DNA from: Thermus sediminis
GTDB lineage: Bacteria > Deinococcota > Deinococci > Deinococcales > Thermaceae
Direction: 5' to 3'
NCBI RefSeq assembly: GCF_003426945.1
Contig: NZ_QURO01000004.1
Location: 868,001 to 932,000 of the forward strand
Length of the DNA: 64,000 nucleotides
The position numbers and the translations under genes are program-made. Under the pieces are notes generated by a model that did not search any database, had not been told where the DNA came from, and saw only the letters and a list, made by a program, of their open reading frames with translations. Positions within the stretch are counted from its first letter, which is position 1; each line of letters starts with the position of its first letter. Positions 49,559 through 57,526 of the stretch are shown here, piece by piece.

Positions 49559-50211
49559 GCCTCCACTTCCAGGTTGCTGGCGAAGGCCCTCACCCTAAGG
49601 GCCCCCTGCCCCTCCCCCAGCCGGTACCCGCCCGGCACCCGGGCCAAGGCCTCCCCGATCTCCACCCCGGAAAGCCGGGCTTCCACCTCCAGAACCAGGT
49701 CCGAGCCGGGGAGGAGGCGGAGCTCGGCGTTGGCCGCTTTGAGGTCCAGCCGGTGGCTCCCTTCCTTTAGGAGGAGGCTCGCCTCCAGGTTCCCCGCCAC
49801 CAGGCGGAGGTCCAGCCCAAGGAGCCCCTCCCCTTCCAGGTTGCACCCGTGGGCCACCCCCGCCAGGGCTACCTGGGAAAACTCCAGGTTGCTCCCCTCG
49901 GCCTCCAGGCGCACCGGGCTCCCCTCGGGGACCCAGAGCCGCCCCCTTTCCCTAAGGCCAAAGCGGAGAAGGTAGCCCTCCTCCTGGGCCACCAGGGCCC
50001 CGCCCTCTGCCCGGAGCGAGGCGAGGCCCTTCTCCCCCACCACCCTCACCTCCGCCCCCTGGGCCACCAGGCGGACCAGGGGAGGGGATGAGAAACCCTC
50101 CTCGGCCTGCTCCTCCTCCCGGTCCTCCAGAACCGCCAAAAGCTCCAGGGCCTCCTCGGGGCTCAGGACCCCTTCCCTGACCATCTCCAGGATGCGCCGC
50201 CTATCCTCCAT
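49555..50211 (-). CDS. SHOCT-like plus DUF4097-type protein (YvlB-like)
   Basis: The 218-aa protein starts with the SHOCT-like module MEDRRRILEMVREGVLSPEEALELLAVLE, then a long beta-helix-like region of the DUF4097 type with repeats such as PVRLEAEGSNLEFSQVALAG, LEGEGLLGLDLRLVAGNLEASLLL and HRLDLKAANAELRLLPG. This resembles YvlB of the Bacillus yvlABCD envelope-stress operon. It overlaps the upstream small gene by 11 nt. Confidence 0.8.
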   Translation of the reverse strand: MEDRRRILEMVREGVLSPEEALELLAVLEDREEEQAEEGFSSPPLVRLVAQGAEVRVVGEKGLASLRAEGGALVAQEEGYLLRFGLRERGRLWVPEGSPVRLEAEGSNLEFSQVALAGVAHGCNLEGEGLLGLDLRLVAGNLEASLLLKEGSHRLDLKAANAELRLLPGSDLVLEVEARLSGVEIGEALARVPGGYRLGEGQGALRVRAFASNLEVEA

Positions 50212-50398
50212 GGGCCGCCTCCTTCCCCCTCCAGGCCTCTTCCAGGGCGAGCCAGGCGGAAAGCTTTAGCAAAAGGCGGGCCAGCCGCCTGCGCCACCCC
50301 CGCCTCAGGGGCCGAAGGAGCCTTTCCCGTTCTGCCTCCTCCAGAAGGGCCTTCTGGTGAAGCCTCACCAGCTCCCTGTACTCCCAAGGACCCAGCAT
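50201..50398 (-). CDS. Small basic protein, first gene of the SHOCT operon
   Basis: The 65-aa protein starts MLGPWEYRELVRLHQKALLEEAERERLL, then a basic helix RPLRRGWRRRLARLLLKL. A strong ribosome binding site (GGAGGGGAGAGG) precedes ATG 50398. No family recognised; its placement suggests a regulatory or membrane-associating peptide. Confidence 0.65.
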   Translation of the reverse strand: MLGPWEYRELVRLHQKALLEEAERERLLRPLRRGWRRRLARLLLKLSAWLALEEAWRGKEAAHGG

Positions 50399-50418
50399 CC
50401 TCTCCCCTCCTTGGGTAA

Positions 50419-50448
50419 AGTGTAAACCAACTATTGCCATTCTGTCAA
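50419..50448 (-). promoter_or_regulatory. Promoter of the SHOCT/DUF4097 operon
   Basis: On the minus strand TTGACA (50448-50443), an 18-nt spacer and TACACT (50424-50419) lie 20 nt before ATG 50398. It is one of the best promoters in the window. The spacer is AT-rich. Confidence 0.78.
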
Positions 50449-50463
50449 GCCCTACTTGCCATT

Positions 50464-51216
50464 TTAGAAAGTGAGCCTCGAGGGGTGCCGGGACCCCAGG
50501 AAGGGGGCCCCCAAAAAGGCGAAGAGGAGAAGGGCGTAGGAAAGGAGAAGAAGCCCCGCCCGGGGAAATCCCTTAAGCCGCTCCTCTAGCAAGAAGTAAA
50601 AGGTCAGGGAAAGCCAACCCAAAAGGGCGGAGACCTCCTTGGGATCCAAGGCCAGGGGGCTCCCAAAGTACCCCCAGGCCCAGGCCATGCCGCTCCCCAG
50701 GCCCAGGGTGGCGGCCAGATACCCCACCCGCAGGTACCCCTGTTCCAGGCGCCTCAGGCTCCAGAGAGGGGCGTTTTCCACCGCCTTCTCCGGGGTCTGG
50801 CGCAGGCGCAGGTCCTGCAGGGCCCCCATCACCCCCGCCCCCACCCCTACCGCCAGGGCCAGGTAGGCCACCAGGAAGGCTCCCCCGTGGAGGAGGGTGA
50901 GGACGAGGGGGAGTTCTCCCCCGGGGTGGGGCAGGGCCTTGAGGGCGAAGAGGCCGAGGAGGAGGGCGAGGAAGAGGAGGTAGCGGCGCAAGGGGGCCAT
51001 CCAGGGCCGCTGGAGAAGGCTTTCCCCCCTGAGGGTAAGGAGCCCGCCCAAAAGGAGGGCGGGCTGGGCCGGCCCGGAGAACACCCCCTTGGCCAGGGCG
51101 TCCGCCAGAGCCGCGCCCAGGTAGAGGAGGGCTCCGGGGTGAAGGGCCCGGGGCCAGAAAAGGCCTAGGGCCAAGCCCACCACGCCCCCAAGGGCCAGAA
51201 GGCCGGCGAGGCTCAT
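50464..51216 (-). CDS. HemX/CcsA-like membrane protein
   Basis: The 250-aa membrane protein has about eight hydrophobic segments and the cytochrome c assembly/HemX-type pattern LTLLHGGAFLVAYLALAVGVGAGVM, and AWAWGYFGSPLALDPKEVSALLGWL (the WGxxW-like segment). In many Gram-positives and Thermus, hemX lies next to hemA and influences GluTR level or heme handling. ATG 51216 overlaps the hemA stop (ATGA). Confidence 0.83.
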   Translation of the reverse strand: MSLAGLLALGGVVGLALGLFWPRALHPGALLYLGAALADALAKGVFSGPAQPALLLGGLLTLRGESLLQRPWMAPLRRYLLFLALLLGLFALKALPHPGGELPLVLTLLHGGAFLVAYLALAVGVGAGVMGALQDLRLRQTPEKAVENAPLWSLRRLEQGYLRVGYLAATLGLGSGMAWAWGYFGSPLALDPKEVSALLGWLSLTFYFLLEERLKGFPRAGLLLLSYALLLFAFLGAPFLGSRHPSRLTF

Positions 51217-52391
51217 GGCCGGGAGAGCCGGAAGGCCAGGAGGGGGCAGTCCCTGGGGCAAGGAGGCCCCTGCAGGAGCTTCCTGGCCCCGAGCTTCACC
51301 GCGAGGATCCAGGGGTGGGCCCGGCGGCCCGCCTCCTCGTGCCAGAGGAGGGGGTCAGCATGGGGAAACTCCCCGGCCACCTCCCGGTACATCCGCTCCT
51401 CCAGGGCCCGGATGGCCTCCCGCACCCGGTGGCCCGCGTACCACTCCAGGTAGTCGGCGAGGGCCTTTTCCACCAAGGCCTCCACCTTGGGAACCTCCCC
51501 CTTCCTGGCCGCCATGTTCTTCTCCACCACCCGCTCCAGGTCGTCCAGGTTGTAGAGGTAGGCGTGGGGGAGGCGGCCCACCTTTGGGTCAATGTTCCGG
51601 GGGAGGGCGATGTCTATGAGGAAGAGGGGCTTGGCCCTTTTGGGCAGGTCCTCTGGGCCCACCAGGTAGCAGGGGGCGGCAGCGGAGGCCACCACTAGGT
51701 CCACCTCCTTTAGGACCTGGGGCAGGGCGGAAAGGGGGTAGGCCTCTCCACCAAAGCGCTCCGCCAGGGCCCTGGCCCGCTCCTCCGTGCGGTTTAGCAC
51801 CAGGATCCTGCCCACCCCCTGGGCCTTCAGGTGGGTAAGGAAGAGCTCCGCCATCTCCCCTGCCCCCAGCACGGCTACGGCCAGGCCGCCCAGGTCCCCG
51901 TAGACCGCCAGGGCCAGGTCCAAGGCGGCGTAGGCCACGCTCACCGCCCCAGCCCCGATCCCCGTCTCGCTCCTCGCCCGCTTGCCCAGGGCGATGGCCG
52001 ACTGGAAGGCCTTCTCCAGGAGGCTTTCCGTGGCCCCGTACTTACGGGCCAGGAAAAGGGCCTGCCGCACCTGGCCCAGGATCTGGGCCTCGCCCACCAC
52101 CAAGGAGTCCAGCCCGGCGGCCACCCGGAAGAGGTGGCGGAGGGACTCCACCCCCTCCTTCCGGTAGAGGTGGCGGGGCTCCACGCCCCTTTCCAGGAGA
52201 AACGCCTGGGCCCTTCCCGGGTCCCCCACCCCGTAAAGCTCCGTGCGGTTGCAGGTGGAGAGGACCACCCCCTTGCCCAAACGGGCCAGGGCCACGGGCA
52301 GGGCCACCAGAGGGTCCAGGGCTGCCCTTTCCCGCACCTCCACCGGGGCGGTCTTGTGGGAAAGGCCCACCAGATAGAGGGGTAGGGCCAT
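51213..52391 (-). CDS. hemA: Glutamyl-tRNA reductase
   Basis: GluTR reduces Glu-tRNA to glutamate-1-semialdehyde, the first step of the C5 tetrapyrrole route. The 392-aa protein has the catalytic Cys in VVLSTCNRTELYG, GLDSLVVGEAQILGQVRQAL, NADPH site VLGAGEMAELF and LIDIALPRNIDP. TATCCT lies 11 nt before ATG 52391 with GGAAGG between. Confidence 0.95.
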   Translation of the reverse strand: MALPLYLVGLSHKTAPVEVRERAALDPLVALPVALARLGKGVVLSTCNRTELYGVGDPGRAQAFLLERGVEPRHLYRKEGVESLRHLFRVAAGLDSLVVGEAQILGQVRQALFLARKYGATESLLEKAFQSAIALGKRARSETGIGAGAVSVAYAALDLALAVYGDLGGLAVAVLGAGEMAELFLTHLKAQGVGRILVLNRTEERARALAERFGGEAYPLSALPQVLKEVDLVVASAAAPCYLVGPEDLPKRAKPLFLIDIALPRNIDPKVGRLPHAYLYNLDDLERVVEKNMAARKGEVPKVEALVEKALADYLEWYAGHRVREAIRALEERMYREVAGEFPHADPLLWHEEAGRRAHPWILAVKLGARKLLQGPPCPRDCPLLAFRLSRP

Positions 52392-52434
52392 GGCCTTCCA
52401 GCAGGATACACCAGCGGGGTAGGGACATAAGCCC

Positions 52435-53112
52435 CTAGGGCCCCAGGGCCCCCAGGATGGCCTGGAAGAGCCCCCCTAGGCCTGGCGCCTCCGCCTCCCA
52501 TACTGGAAAGCCAAGCCCTAGGGCCTCCTTGGCGGTGCTGGGGCCGATGCAGGCGGCCTTGGGGCGCCTAGGGGTCCAGCGGGCGAAGGCCCTGGCTCCT
52601 GAGGGGCTGAAGAAGGCCACCACCTGCGCCTTCTCCAGTAAGGCCACTTCCCCCGGGGAAAGGACCCTTTCCCGGGTGGCGTAGACCTCCAGGCGCTCCA
52701 CGGGAATCCCCCGCGCCCCAAGGCCCCCCTCCAGGTCCCCCCCCGCCAGGTCCCCGGCCACGAAGAGGACCCCTCTGGCCTCCGGGAAGCCCTCCGCCAG
52801 GTCCTTGGCCGTGGCCCTGCCGGGGACGAAGGCCGGGGGAAGCCCGCCCTCCCTCAGGACCTCCGCCGTCCCCTCCCCTACCGCCGCCACCTGGAGGGGG
52901 GGCTTCCCCGCCCTCTCCCAAGCGAGGAGGAGGCGCCTCGCCCCCTCCTTGGAGGTCACGGCCACCCAGTCCGCCAGGGGGAGCTTCCCCGGAAGAAGGG
53001 CCAGCGCAGGGAGGTCCACCTGCTCCAAAAGGGCCACCTCCGCCGCCTCTATCCCCAAGGCGGCGAGCCTCTCTAAAAGCGCCCTATCCTTCCCCCTCGT
53101 GAGGAGCACCAC
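52435..53112 (-). CDS. hemD: Uroporphyrinogen-III synthase
   Basis: HemD closes hydroxymethylbilane to uroporphyrinogen III. The 225-aa two-domain protein has WVAVTSKEGARRLLLAWE, VAAVGEGTAEVLREGG, VEVYATRE-like LEVYATRER and VVAFFSPSGARAF ... ACIGPSTAKEALGLG, as in the family. It starts with GTG 53112 inside the end of the CMD gene (29-nt overlap). hemC is not in the window. Confidence 0.88.
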   Translation of the reverse strand: MVLLTRGKDRALLERLAALGIEAAEVALLEQVDLPALALLPGKLPLADWVAVTSKEGARRLLLAWERAGKPPLQVAAVGEGTAEVLREGGLPPAFVPGRATAKDLAEGFPEARGVLFVAGDLAGGDLEGGLGARGIPVERLEVYATRERVLSPGEVALLEKAQVVAFFSPSGARAFARWTPRRPKAACIGPSTAKEALGLGFPVWEAEAPGLGGLFQAILGALGP

Positions 53113-53449
53113 GGCCTTTTAGCACCTTGTGGAAGAGCTTCATGGCGGCCAAGGCCTGGGGAAAGCCCAGGAAGAGGGCGGACTGGAGGATGGTCTCCCG
53201 CACCTCCTCTTCCCTAGCCCCCACCCTGAGGGCCCCCTCCAGGTGGGTGGCGAGCTCCTTGGGGCTCCCCAGGGCGATGAGGGCGGTGATGGCGAGAAGC
53301 TCCCTCGTCTTCAGGTCCAGCCCCGGCCTCGCCAGGACCTCCTCGTAGGCGAAGTCCCGGATGTAGCGGAAGAGGTCAGGGTCCACCTCCTGGAGGCTCT
53401 TTTCCATGGCCTCCTGCCTCTCCCCCCAGATGGCCTTCCGCACGCTCAT
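53084..53449 (-). CDS. Carboxymuconolactone decarboxylase (AhpD-like) family protein
   Basis: The 121-aa protein matches CMD folds: LDLKTRELLAITALIALGSPKELATHLEGALRVGAREEEVRETILQSALFLGFPQALAAMKLF. The CxxC pair of AhpD is absent, so a peroxidase role is unlikely. In Thermus and elsewhere such genes can be close to heme genes; the function here is not known. Confidence 0.85.
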   Translation of the reverse strand: MSVRKAIWGERQEAMEKSLQEVDPDLFRYIRDFAYEEVLARPGLDLKTRELLAITALIALGSPKELATHLEGALRVGAREEEVRETILQSALFLGFPQALAAMKLFHKVLKGRGAPHEGEG

Positions 53450-54105
53450 GGGAGGTAGTCTAGCACCGCAGGGAGGCGGTGGAGGGCCTCGGGGTTCTCC
53501 CCCGTGGGGTCAAAGAGGAAGGCCCGCATCCCCGCCCCCCTGGCCCCCAGGAGGTCCGCCTCTGAGTCCCCCACGTGCACCGCCTCCTCCGGGGCCACCC
53601 CCAGGGCAGCCAAGGCCTCCTGGAAGAGCCTGGGATCGGGCTTGGCCACCCCGGAGAGGGCGCTCACGGCGAGGTGGTCAAAGTAGCGCCTTAGGCCCAC
53701 GACCTCGAGGATCTCCGGCAAGGAGGCGTCCCAGTTAGAGACCACGGCCAAGGGGTAGCCCCTCTCCTTGAGGGCCTTTAGGGTCTCCTCGGCCCCCGGG
53801 ACCAGGGGCCAGATGCGGGGATCGCTCCAGTTCTCCACGAACTCCTGGCTCAAGACCTCCGCATGCTCTCCGAGGCCCAGCCCCCAAAAAAGCCTCCGGT
53901 GGAACTCCCGCCAAAGGCCCAGGGCGCTCTCCAGGTCCCGGGCCAAGAGGTGGTGCTCCTCGTAGAAGCGAAAGGCCTCGAGGGCCGCCCGCCGCACGTC
54001 CCCCTGGGGCTTAAGGCCCCGTTCCTGCAAAAAGGGCAGGAGCCAGAAGCGGGGGCTCGCCAGGATCAGGGTGTTCCCCACGTCAAAGGTGAGGGCTCGG
54101 ATCAT
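53446..54105 (-). CDS. HAD-superfamily hydrolase
   Basis: The 219-aa HAD protein has motif I FDVGNTLI, where the second aspartate is replaced by Gly as in the DxGNT subgroup, motif II VVSNWD, Lys in SGVAKPDPRLF and motif IV VHVGDSEADLLGARGAG. ATG 54105 follows TAAACT by six bases. It is the first gene of the heme operon and overlaps the CMD gene by ATGA. The substrate is unknown. Confidence 0.87.
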   Translation of the reverse strand: MIRALTFDVGNTLILASPRFWLLPFLQERGLKPQGDVRRAALEAFRFYEEHHLLARDLESALGLWREFHRRLFWGLGLGEHAEVLSQEFVENWSDPRIWPLVPGAEETLKALKERGYPLAVVSNWDASLPEILEVVGLRRYFDHLAVSALSGVAKPDPRLFQEALAALGVAPEEAVHVGDSEADLLGARGAGMRAFLFDPTGENPEALHRLPAVLDYLP

Positions 54106-54111
54106 AAACCC

Positions 54112-54117
54112 AGTTTA
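54112..54117 (-). promoter_or_regulatory. -10 element of the HAD/heme operon
   Basis: TAAACT (minus strand) ends six bases before ATG 54105. The overlapping TATAAA is an alternative. No clear -35. Confidence 0.5.
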
Positions 54118-54350
54118 TACCAAGGCTCCCAACCCCACCCCCTTCCCCGGCTGGTAGCCGAGCCGCGCCCCCTACCCACGGGCAGAGGCAGGCCGGGCCC
54201 TCCCCACCCAGCTCTTCCCCTCCCAAGGGGAGCTTGCCCCGGGTGGAAAACTGCCAGGACGGCCTCTTCCGAGCAGAGCCTCCCCTCCCCCCAACCCCGG
54301 AGGGCTTCGGGGCTAGCTTTGCCCTGACCCTTCCCTAAGGCCTACTCCGC
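54118..54350. other. Intergenic region without gene
   Basis: This 230-bp GC-rich stretch lies between the HAD start and the end of the radical SAM gene, both on the minus strand. It contains several C/G-rich runs and stop-rich frames but no gene-like frame or RNA gene that I can identify. Confidence 0.45.
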
Positions 54351-55364
54351 CTAGGCCCAACCCCAGACACGGCCCACCCCCCGCCAGCGCCGGTCCAGCC
54401 GCCAAAGGCCCAGGGAGCGAGCCATGCGCCAGGCCGCCGCCATCTCCTCGGGCCCCACCTTGCGGCCGATCTCCCGGTAGCGGGGGTCCCCTTTGGCCTT
54501 CCAGGCGGGGTAGTACTGGTCCATGAGGTTCACGTAGGTGTCCCGGGAGAGCTCCGCCAGCCAGCGGAGGATGGCCTCGGTTTCCTCCAAAAGGCCCGGC
54601 ATCACCAGGTGGCGCACCAGGACCCCCCGCACCGCCAGGCCGTCCTCGTCCACCTTGAGCTCCCCCACCTGGCGGTGCATCTCGGCGATGGCCCGGCGGG
54701 CCGCCTCGGGGTAGTCGGGGGCGAGGAGGTACCTGCGGCTTGGCCCCGGGCTCCAGAGCTTGAAGTCCGGCATGTAGACGTCCACCAGGCCCTCCAGAAC
54801 CCCAAGGGACTCCAGGCTGTCGTAGGCGCTGGTGTTGTAGACCAGGGGCACCCTAAGGCCCATCTCCACGGCCAGGGGCAGGGCCTCCACCACCTGGGGC
54901 ACCACGTGCTCCGGGGTCACCAGGTTGATGTTGTGGCAGCCCATCTCCTGGAGCCGGACCATGAGCCGGGCCAGTTCCTTGGGGGTGAGTTCCTCCCCCT
55001 CCCCCATCTGGCTCACCTCAAAGTTCTGGCAGAAGACGCACCGCAGGTTGCACCAGGAGAAGAAGATGGTACCCGAGCCCCCCCAGCCCCGGAGGACATC
55101 CTCCTCGCCGAAGTGGGGGAAGGCGCTGGCCACCCGGGCATACCGGCCTGTGCGGCACACGCCGAAGGCGTTCTCCAGGCGGTTCACCCGGCAACCCCGG
55201 GGGCAGACCCGGCAGGGGGAGGCCAGGTGGGAGAGGGCCTCCTCCACCTTCTCCCGAAGGCGCCCCTCCTCAAAGGCCTTGAGGTAGGCGGGGGCAAAGT
55301 CCTTGCGGGGGATGAGGAACCGCCCGCCCCCGTGGACCTCCCGCGGAACCCCCCAGACCGCCAT
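54351..55364 (-). CDS. Radical SAM protein, PflX/PflA-like (COG1313 type)
   Basis: The 337-aa protein has the radical SAM cluster in WCNLRCVFCQNFEVSQ (CxxxCxxC) and an N-terminal extra cysteine group, SPCRVCPRGCRVNRLENAFGVCRTGR, typical of PflX-like proteins with an accessory Fe-S site. There is no pyruvate formate-lyase gene next to it, so it is an orphan activase-like protein. ATG 55364 has GGGGAGG at 6 nt; ATG 55370 is also possible. Frames extending further upstream run antisense into purB and are not real. Confidence 0.83.
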   Translation of the reverse strand: MAVWGVPREVHGGGRFLIPRKDFAPAYLKAFEEGRLREKVEEALSHLASPCRVCPRGCRVNRLENAFGVCRTGRYARVASAFPHFGEEDVLRGWGGSGTIFFSWCNLRCVFCQNFEVSQMGEGEELTPKELARLMVRLQEMGCHNINLVTPEHVVPQVVEALPLAVEMGLRVPLVYNTSAYDSLESLGVLEGLVDVYMPDFKLWSPGPSRRYLLAPDYPEAARRAIAEMHRQVGELKVDEDGLAVRGVLVRHLVMPGLLEETEAILRWLAELSRDTYVNLMDQYYPAWKAKGDPRYREIGRKVGPEEMAAAWRMARSLGLWRLDRRWRGVGRVWGWA

Positions 55365-55421
55365 CCCCATCCTCCCCTGGCCTCCTTCAGGGTACCGCAA
55401 AAGAAGGACCCCCGGGCCTGG

Positions 55422-55427
55422 TAGCCT
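55422..55427 (+). promoter_or_regulatory. -10 element of purB
   Basis: TAGCCT ends six bases before ATG 55434. The gap AAGGCC has no ribosome binding site, so translation is probably leaderless. Confidence 0.5.
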
Positions 55428-55433
55428 AAGGCC

Positions 55434-56744
55434 ATGATCGCCCGCTACCAGACGCCAGAGATGGCCGCCCTCTGGTCGGAGGAGAGCCGCTACCGCATGT
55501 GGGCCCTGGTGGAGGCCTACGCCCTCGAGGCCTGGGAGGCCCTGGGCCAGGTGCCCCGAGGTTTGGCGAAAAGGCTCTTGGAGAAGCTTGAGGAAAAGCC
55601 CCTCACCGAGGCCTTCGCCGGGAGGGTGGCCGAGATAGAGGCCTCCACCCGCCACGACCTCGTGGCCTTCACCCGGGCCCTCACCGAGTGGACCGGGGAC
55701 GAGGAGGTGGGCCGCTACCTCCACCTGGGCCTCACCAGCTCCGACATCGTGGACACGGCGCAAAACGCCCTGCTGGTCAAGGCCCTGGACCTGGTCCTAG
55801 AGGAGCTAAGGGGGGTGGAGGAGGCCCTAGAGCGCCTCGCCCTCCGCTACAGGCACACCCCCGCCATCGCCCGCACCCACGGGGTCCACGCCGAGCCCAC
55901 GGCCTTCGGCCTTCGCTTCCTCTCCTTCCTCGCCGCCTTCGCCCGGGACAAGGAGAGGCTAGGGCGGGCCAAGGAGACCATCGGCGTGGCCATGCTCTCG
56001 GGCTCCGTGGGCAACTACGCCCATGTCCCCCCGGAGGTGGAGGCCCACGTGGCGGGGAGGCTTGGCCTCCGCCCGGAGCCCGTCTCCACCCAGGTGGTCC
56101 CCCGGGACCGGCATGCCGAGGTCCTGGCGGCCCTGGCCATCCTGGGGGGGAACCTGGAGCGGGTGGCGGTGGAGCTAAGGCACCTCCAGCGCACGGAGGT
56201 CCTCGAGGTGGAGGAGCCCTTCCGGGAGGGGCAGACGGGGAGCTCCTCCATGCCCCACAAGAAAAACCCCGTGGGCCTGGAAAACCTCACCGGGGTGGCG
56301 AGGCTTCTCCGGGGCTACCTGGGGCCCGCCCTGGAGGACATCGCCCTTTGGCACGAGCGGGACATCTCCCACTCCTCTGTGGAACGGGTCATCCTCCCCG
56401 ACGCCACCACCCTGGCCCACTACGCCCTGAGGCGGCTTAGGGGGATCCTCTTGGGCCTGGTGGTCCACGAGGAGAACCTATGGCGGAACCTGGACCTCAC
56501 CCGGGGCCTGGTCTACTCCCAGGGGGTCCTAAACGCCCTCATCCAGAGGGGCCTCTCCCGGGACCAGGCCTACGCCATCGTCCAGCGGAACGCCCTAAGG
56601 AGCTGGGAGGAAAAGCGGCCCCTGGCCGAGCTTCTGGAGGAGGACCCGGAAAACCCCCTGAAGGGGGAGGCCCTCAAGGCCCTCTTTGACCCCGCCCCCT
56701 TCCTCCGGCACGTGGAGGCCATCTACGCCCGATTTGGCCTCTAA
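55434..56744 (+). CDS. purB: Adenylosuccinate lyase
   Basis: PurB acts twice in purine synthesis (SAICAR to AICAR and adenylosuccinate to AMP). The 436-aa protein has the conserved LTSSDIVDTAQ, ARTHGVHAEPTAFG with the catalytic His, the signature GSSSMPHKKNPV and HERDISHSSVERV. It lies apart from the main pur operon, 780 bp upstream of purC. Confidence 0.96.
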   Translation: MIARYQTPEMAALWSEESRYRMWALVEAYALEAWEALGQVPRGLAKRLLEKLEEKPLTEAFAGRVAEIEASTRHDLVAFTRALTEWTGDEEVGRYLHLGLTSSDIVDTAQNALLVKALDLVLEELRGVEEALERLALRYRHTPAIARTHGVHAEPTAFGLRFLSFLAAFARDKERLGRAKETIGVAMLSGSVGNYAHVPPEVEAHVAGRLGLRPEPVSTQVVPRDRHAEVLAALAILGGNLERVAVELRHLQRTEVLEVEEPFREGQTGSSSMPHKKNPVGLENLTGVARLLRGYLGPALEDIALWHERDISHSSVERVILPDATTLAHYALRRLRGILLGLVVHEENLWRNLDLTRGLVYSQGVLNALIQRGLSRDQAYAIVQRNALRSWEEKRPLAELLEEDPENPLKGEALKALFDPAPFLRHVEAIYARFGL

Positions 56745-56747
56745 GTA

Positions 56748-56775
56748 CCCCACCGCGGCTTTCGCCGCGGCGGGG
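56748..56775. repeat. Long hairpin after purB
   Basis: CCGCGGC (56753-56759), loop TTTC, GCCGCGG (56764-56770), extended outward by CCCC/GGGG across one mismatch. It begins 4 nt after the purB stop. No T-run follows, so it may be a repeat element or a stability hairpin as well as a terminator. Confidence 0.55.
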
Positions 56776-56807
56776 GCCCCAAAAGTTCCCCCACAGTCCT
56801 GATACCC

Positions 56808-56851
56808 TCGGGGCCCCCATGCTGGCTTGCGCCAGCATGGGGTGGTATGAC
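56808..56851. repeat. Dispersed hairpin repeat, copy 2
   Basis: Stem CATGCTGGC/GCCAGCATG with loop TTGC, flanked by TCGGGGCCCC and GGTGGTAT, the same as copy 1 at 49516-49558. Outside the stem, GATACC (56801-56806) and GGTAT(G)A (56844-56850) make a second, outer inverted repeat around the unit. Confidence 0.75.
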
Positions 56852-56892
56852 TTGGGCCTCCCATGTTGCGAAACCAAAGTGCGGGCACTTCG

Positions 56893-57456
56893 CTACCACA
56901 AAGGGGGGAGGTGAAGGCGGAAGCCCGGAAGCTCCGGCTCCAGGGAAACGGCCTCCACCCCTTGGAAGCGAAGAGGCTCCTCGTCGGGGCGGTAGACTTC
57001 CACCACCCGGGCGTAAGGGTCCACCAAAACCCCAAGCCGTGCCCCGTTCTTCAGGTAAAGGGCCATCTTGGACCTGAGCTCCTCCACGGCCTGGGAGGCG
57101 GAGCGAATCTCAAACACCGCCTTGGGCGCGATGGGGGGAAAACCCTCCCTTTCGGCCCCGGAAAGGGCCTCCCACACGGCCCGCTCCACGAAGGCGGCAT
57201 TAGGGGAAAGAATGGAGCCATCGGGCAAAAGGAAGCCCGTGGAGGAGTCCAAGACCACGCCCAAGCCCTTCTCCTCGTTCCAGCGGGCCAGCTGATAGGC
57301 CAGTTGCAAGCTCCTCCGGCCGCTCTCTCCTCCTGTGGGACTCACCCAAAGCCTCCCTTCCGGCGAACGCTCCAGCTGGTACCCGGGATTGAGCTCGGAA
57401 AGGCGGCGGAGTTCCGCCTCGGTGATGGGGTGCGCCAGGTTTAAGACCAGGGCCAT
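56893..57456 (-). CDS. Uma2/DUF820 family putative endonuclease
   Basis: The 187-aa protein has the Uma2 frame: LNPGYQLERSPEGRLWVSPTGG, LPDGSILSPNAAFVERAVWEAL, VFEIRSASQAVEELRSKMALYLKNGARLGVLVDP. The usual PD of the PD-(D/E)xK-like core is PN here. Family members are abundant in cyanobacteria and Deinococcus-Thermus and are of unknown role. It sits between two repeat copies and purC, on the opposite strand, and looks like an accessory gene. Confidence 0.83.
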   Translation of the reverse strand: MALVLNLAHPITEAELRRLSELNPGYQLERSPEGRLWVSPTGGESGRRSLQLAYQLARWNEEKGLGVVLDSSTGFLLPDGSILSPNAAFVERAVWEALSGAEREGFPPIAPKAVFEIRSASQAVEELRSKMALYLKNGARLGVLVDPYARVVEVYRPDEEPLRFQGVEAVSLEPELPGFRLHLPPLW

Positions 57457-57526
57457 GCCTGCCCCCATTGTGGCACAGAGGGGCTTAGAATGGGGAGAAG
57501 GGGCCAAGCGCCCATCCAGGAGACCC

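Noticed and set aside
55371-55763. N-terminal extension of the radical SAM gene
   Set aside because: It overlaps purB on the other strand, with composition typical of antisense, and a ribosome binding site exists at 55364-55376.
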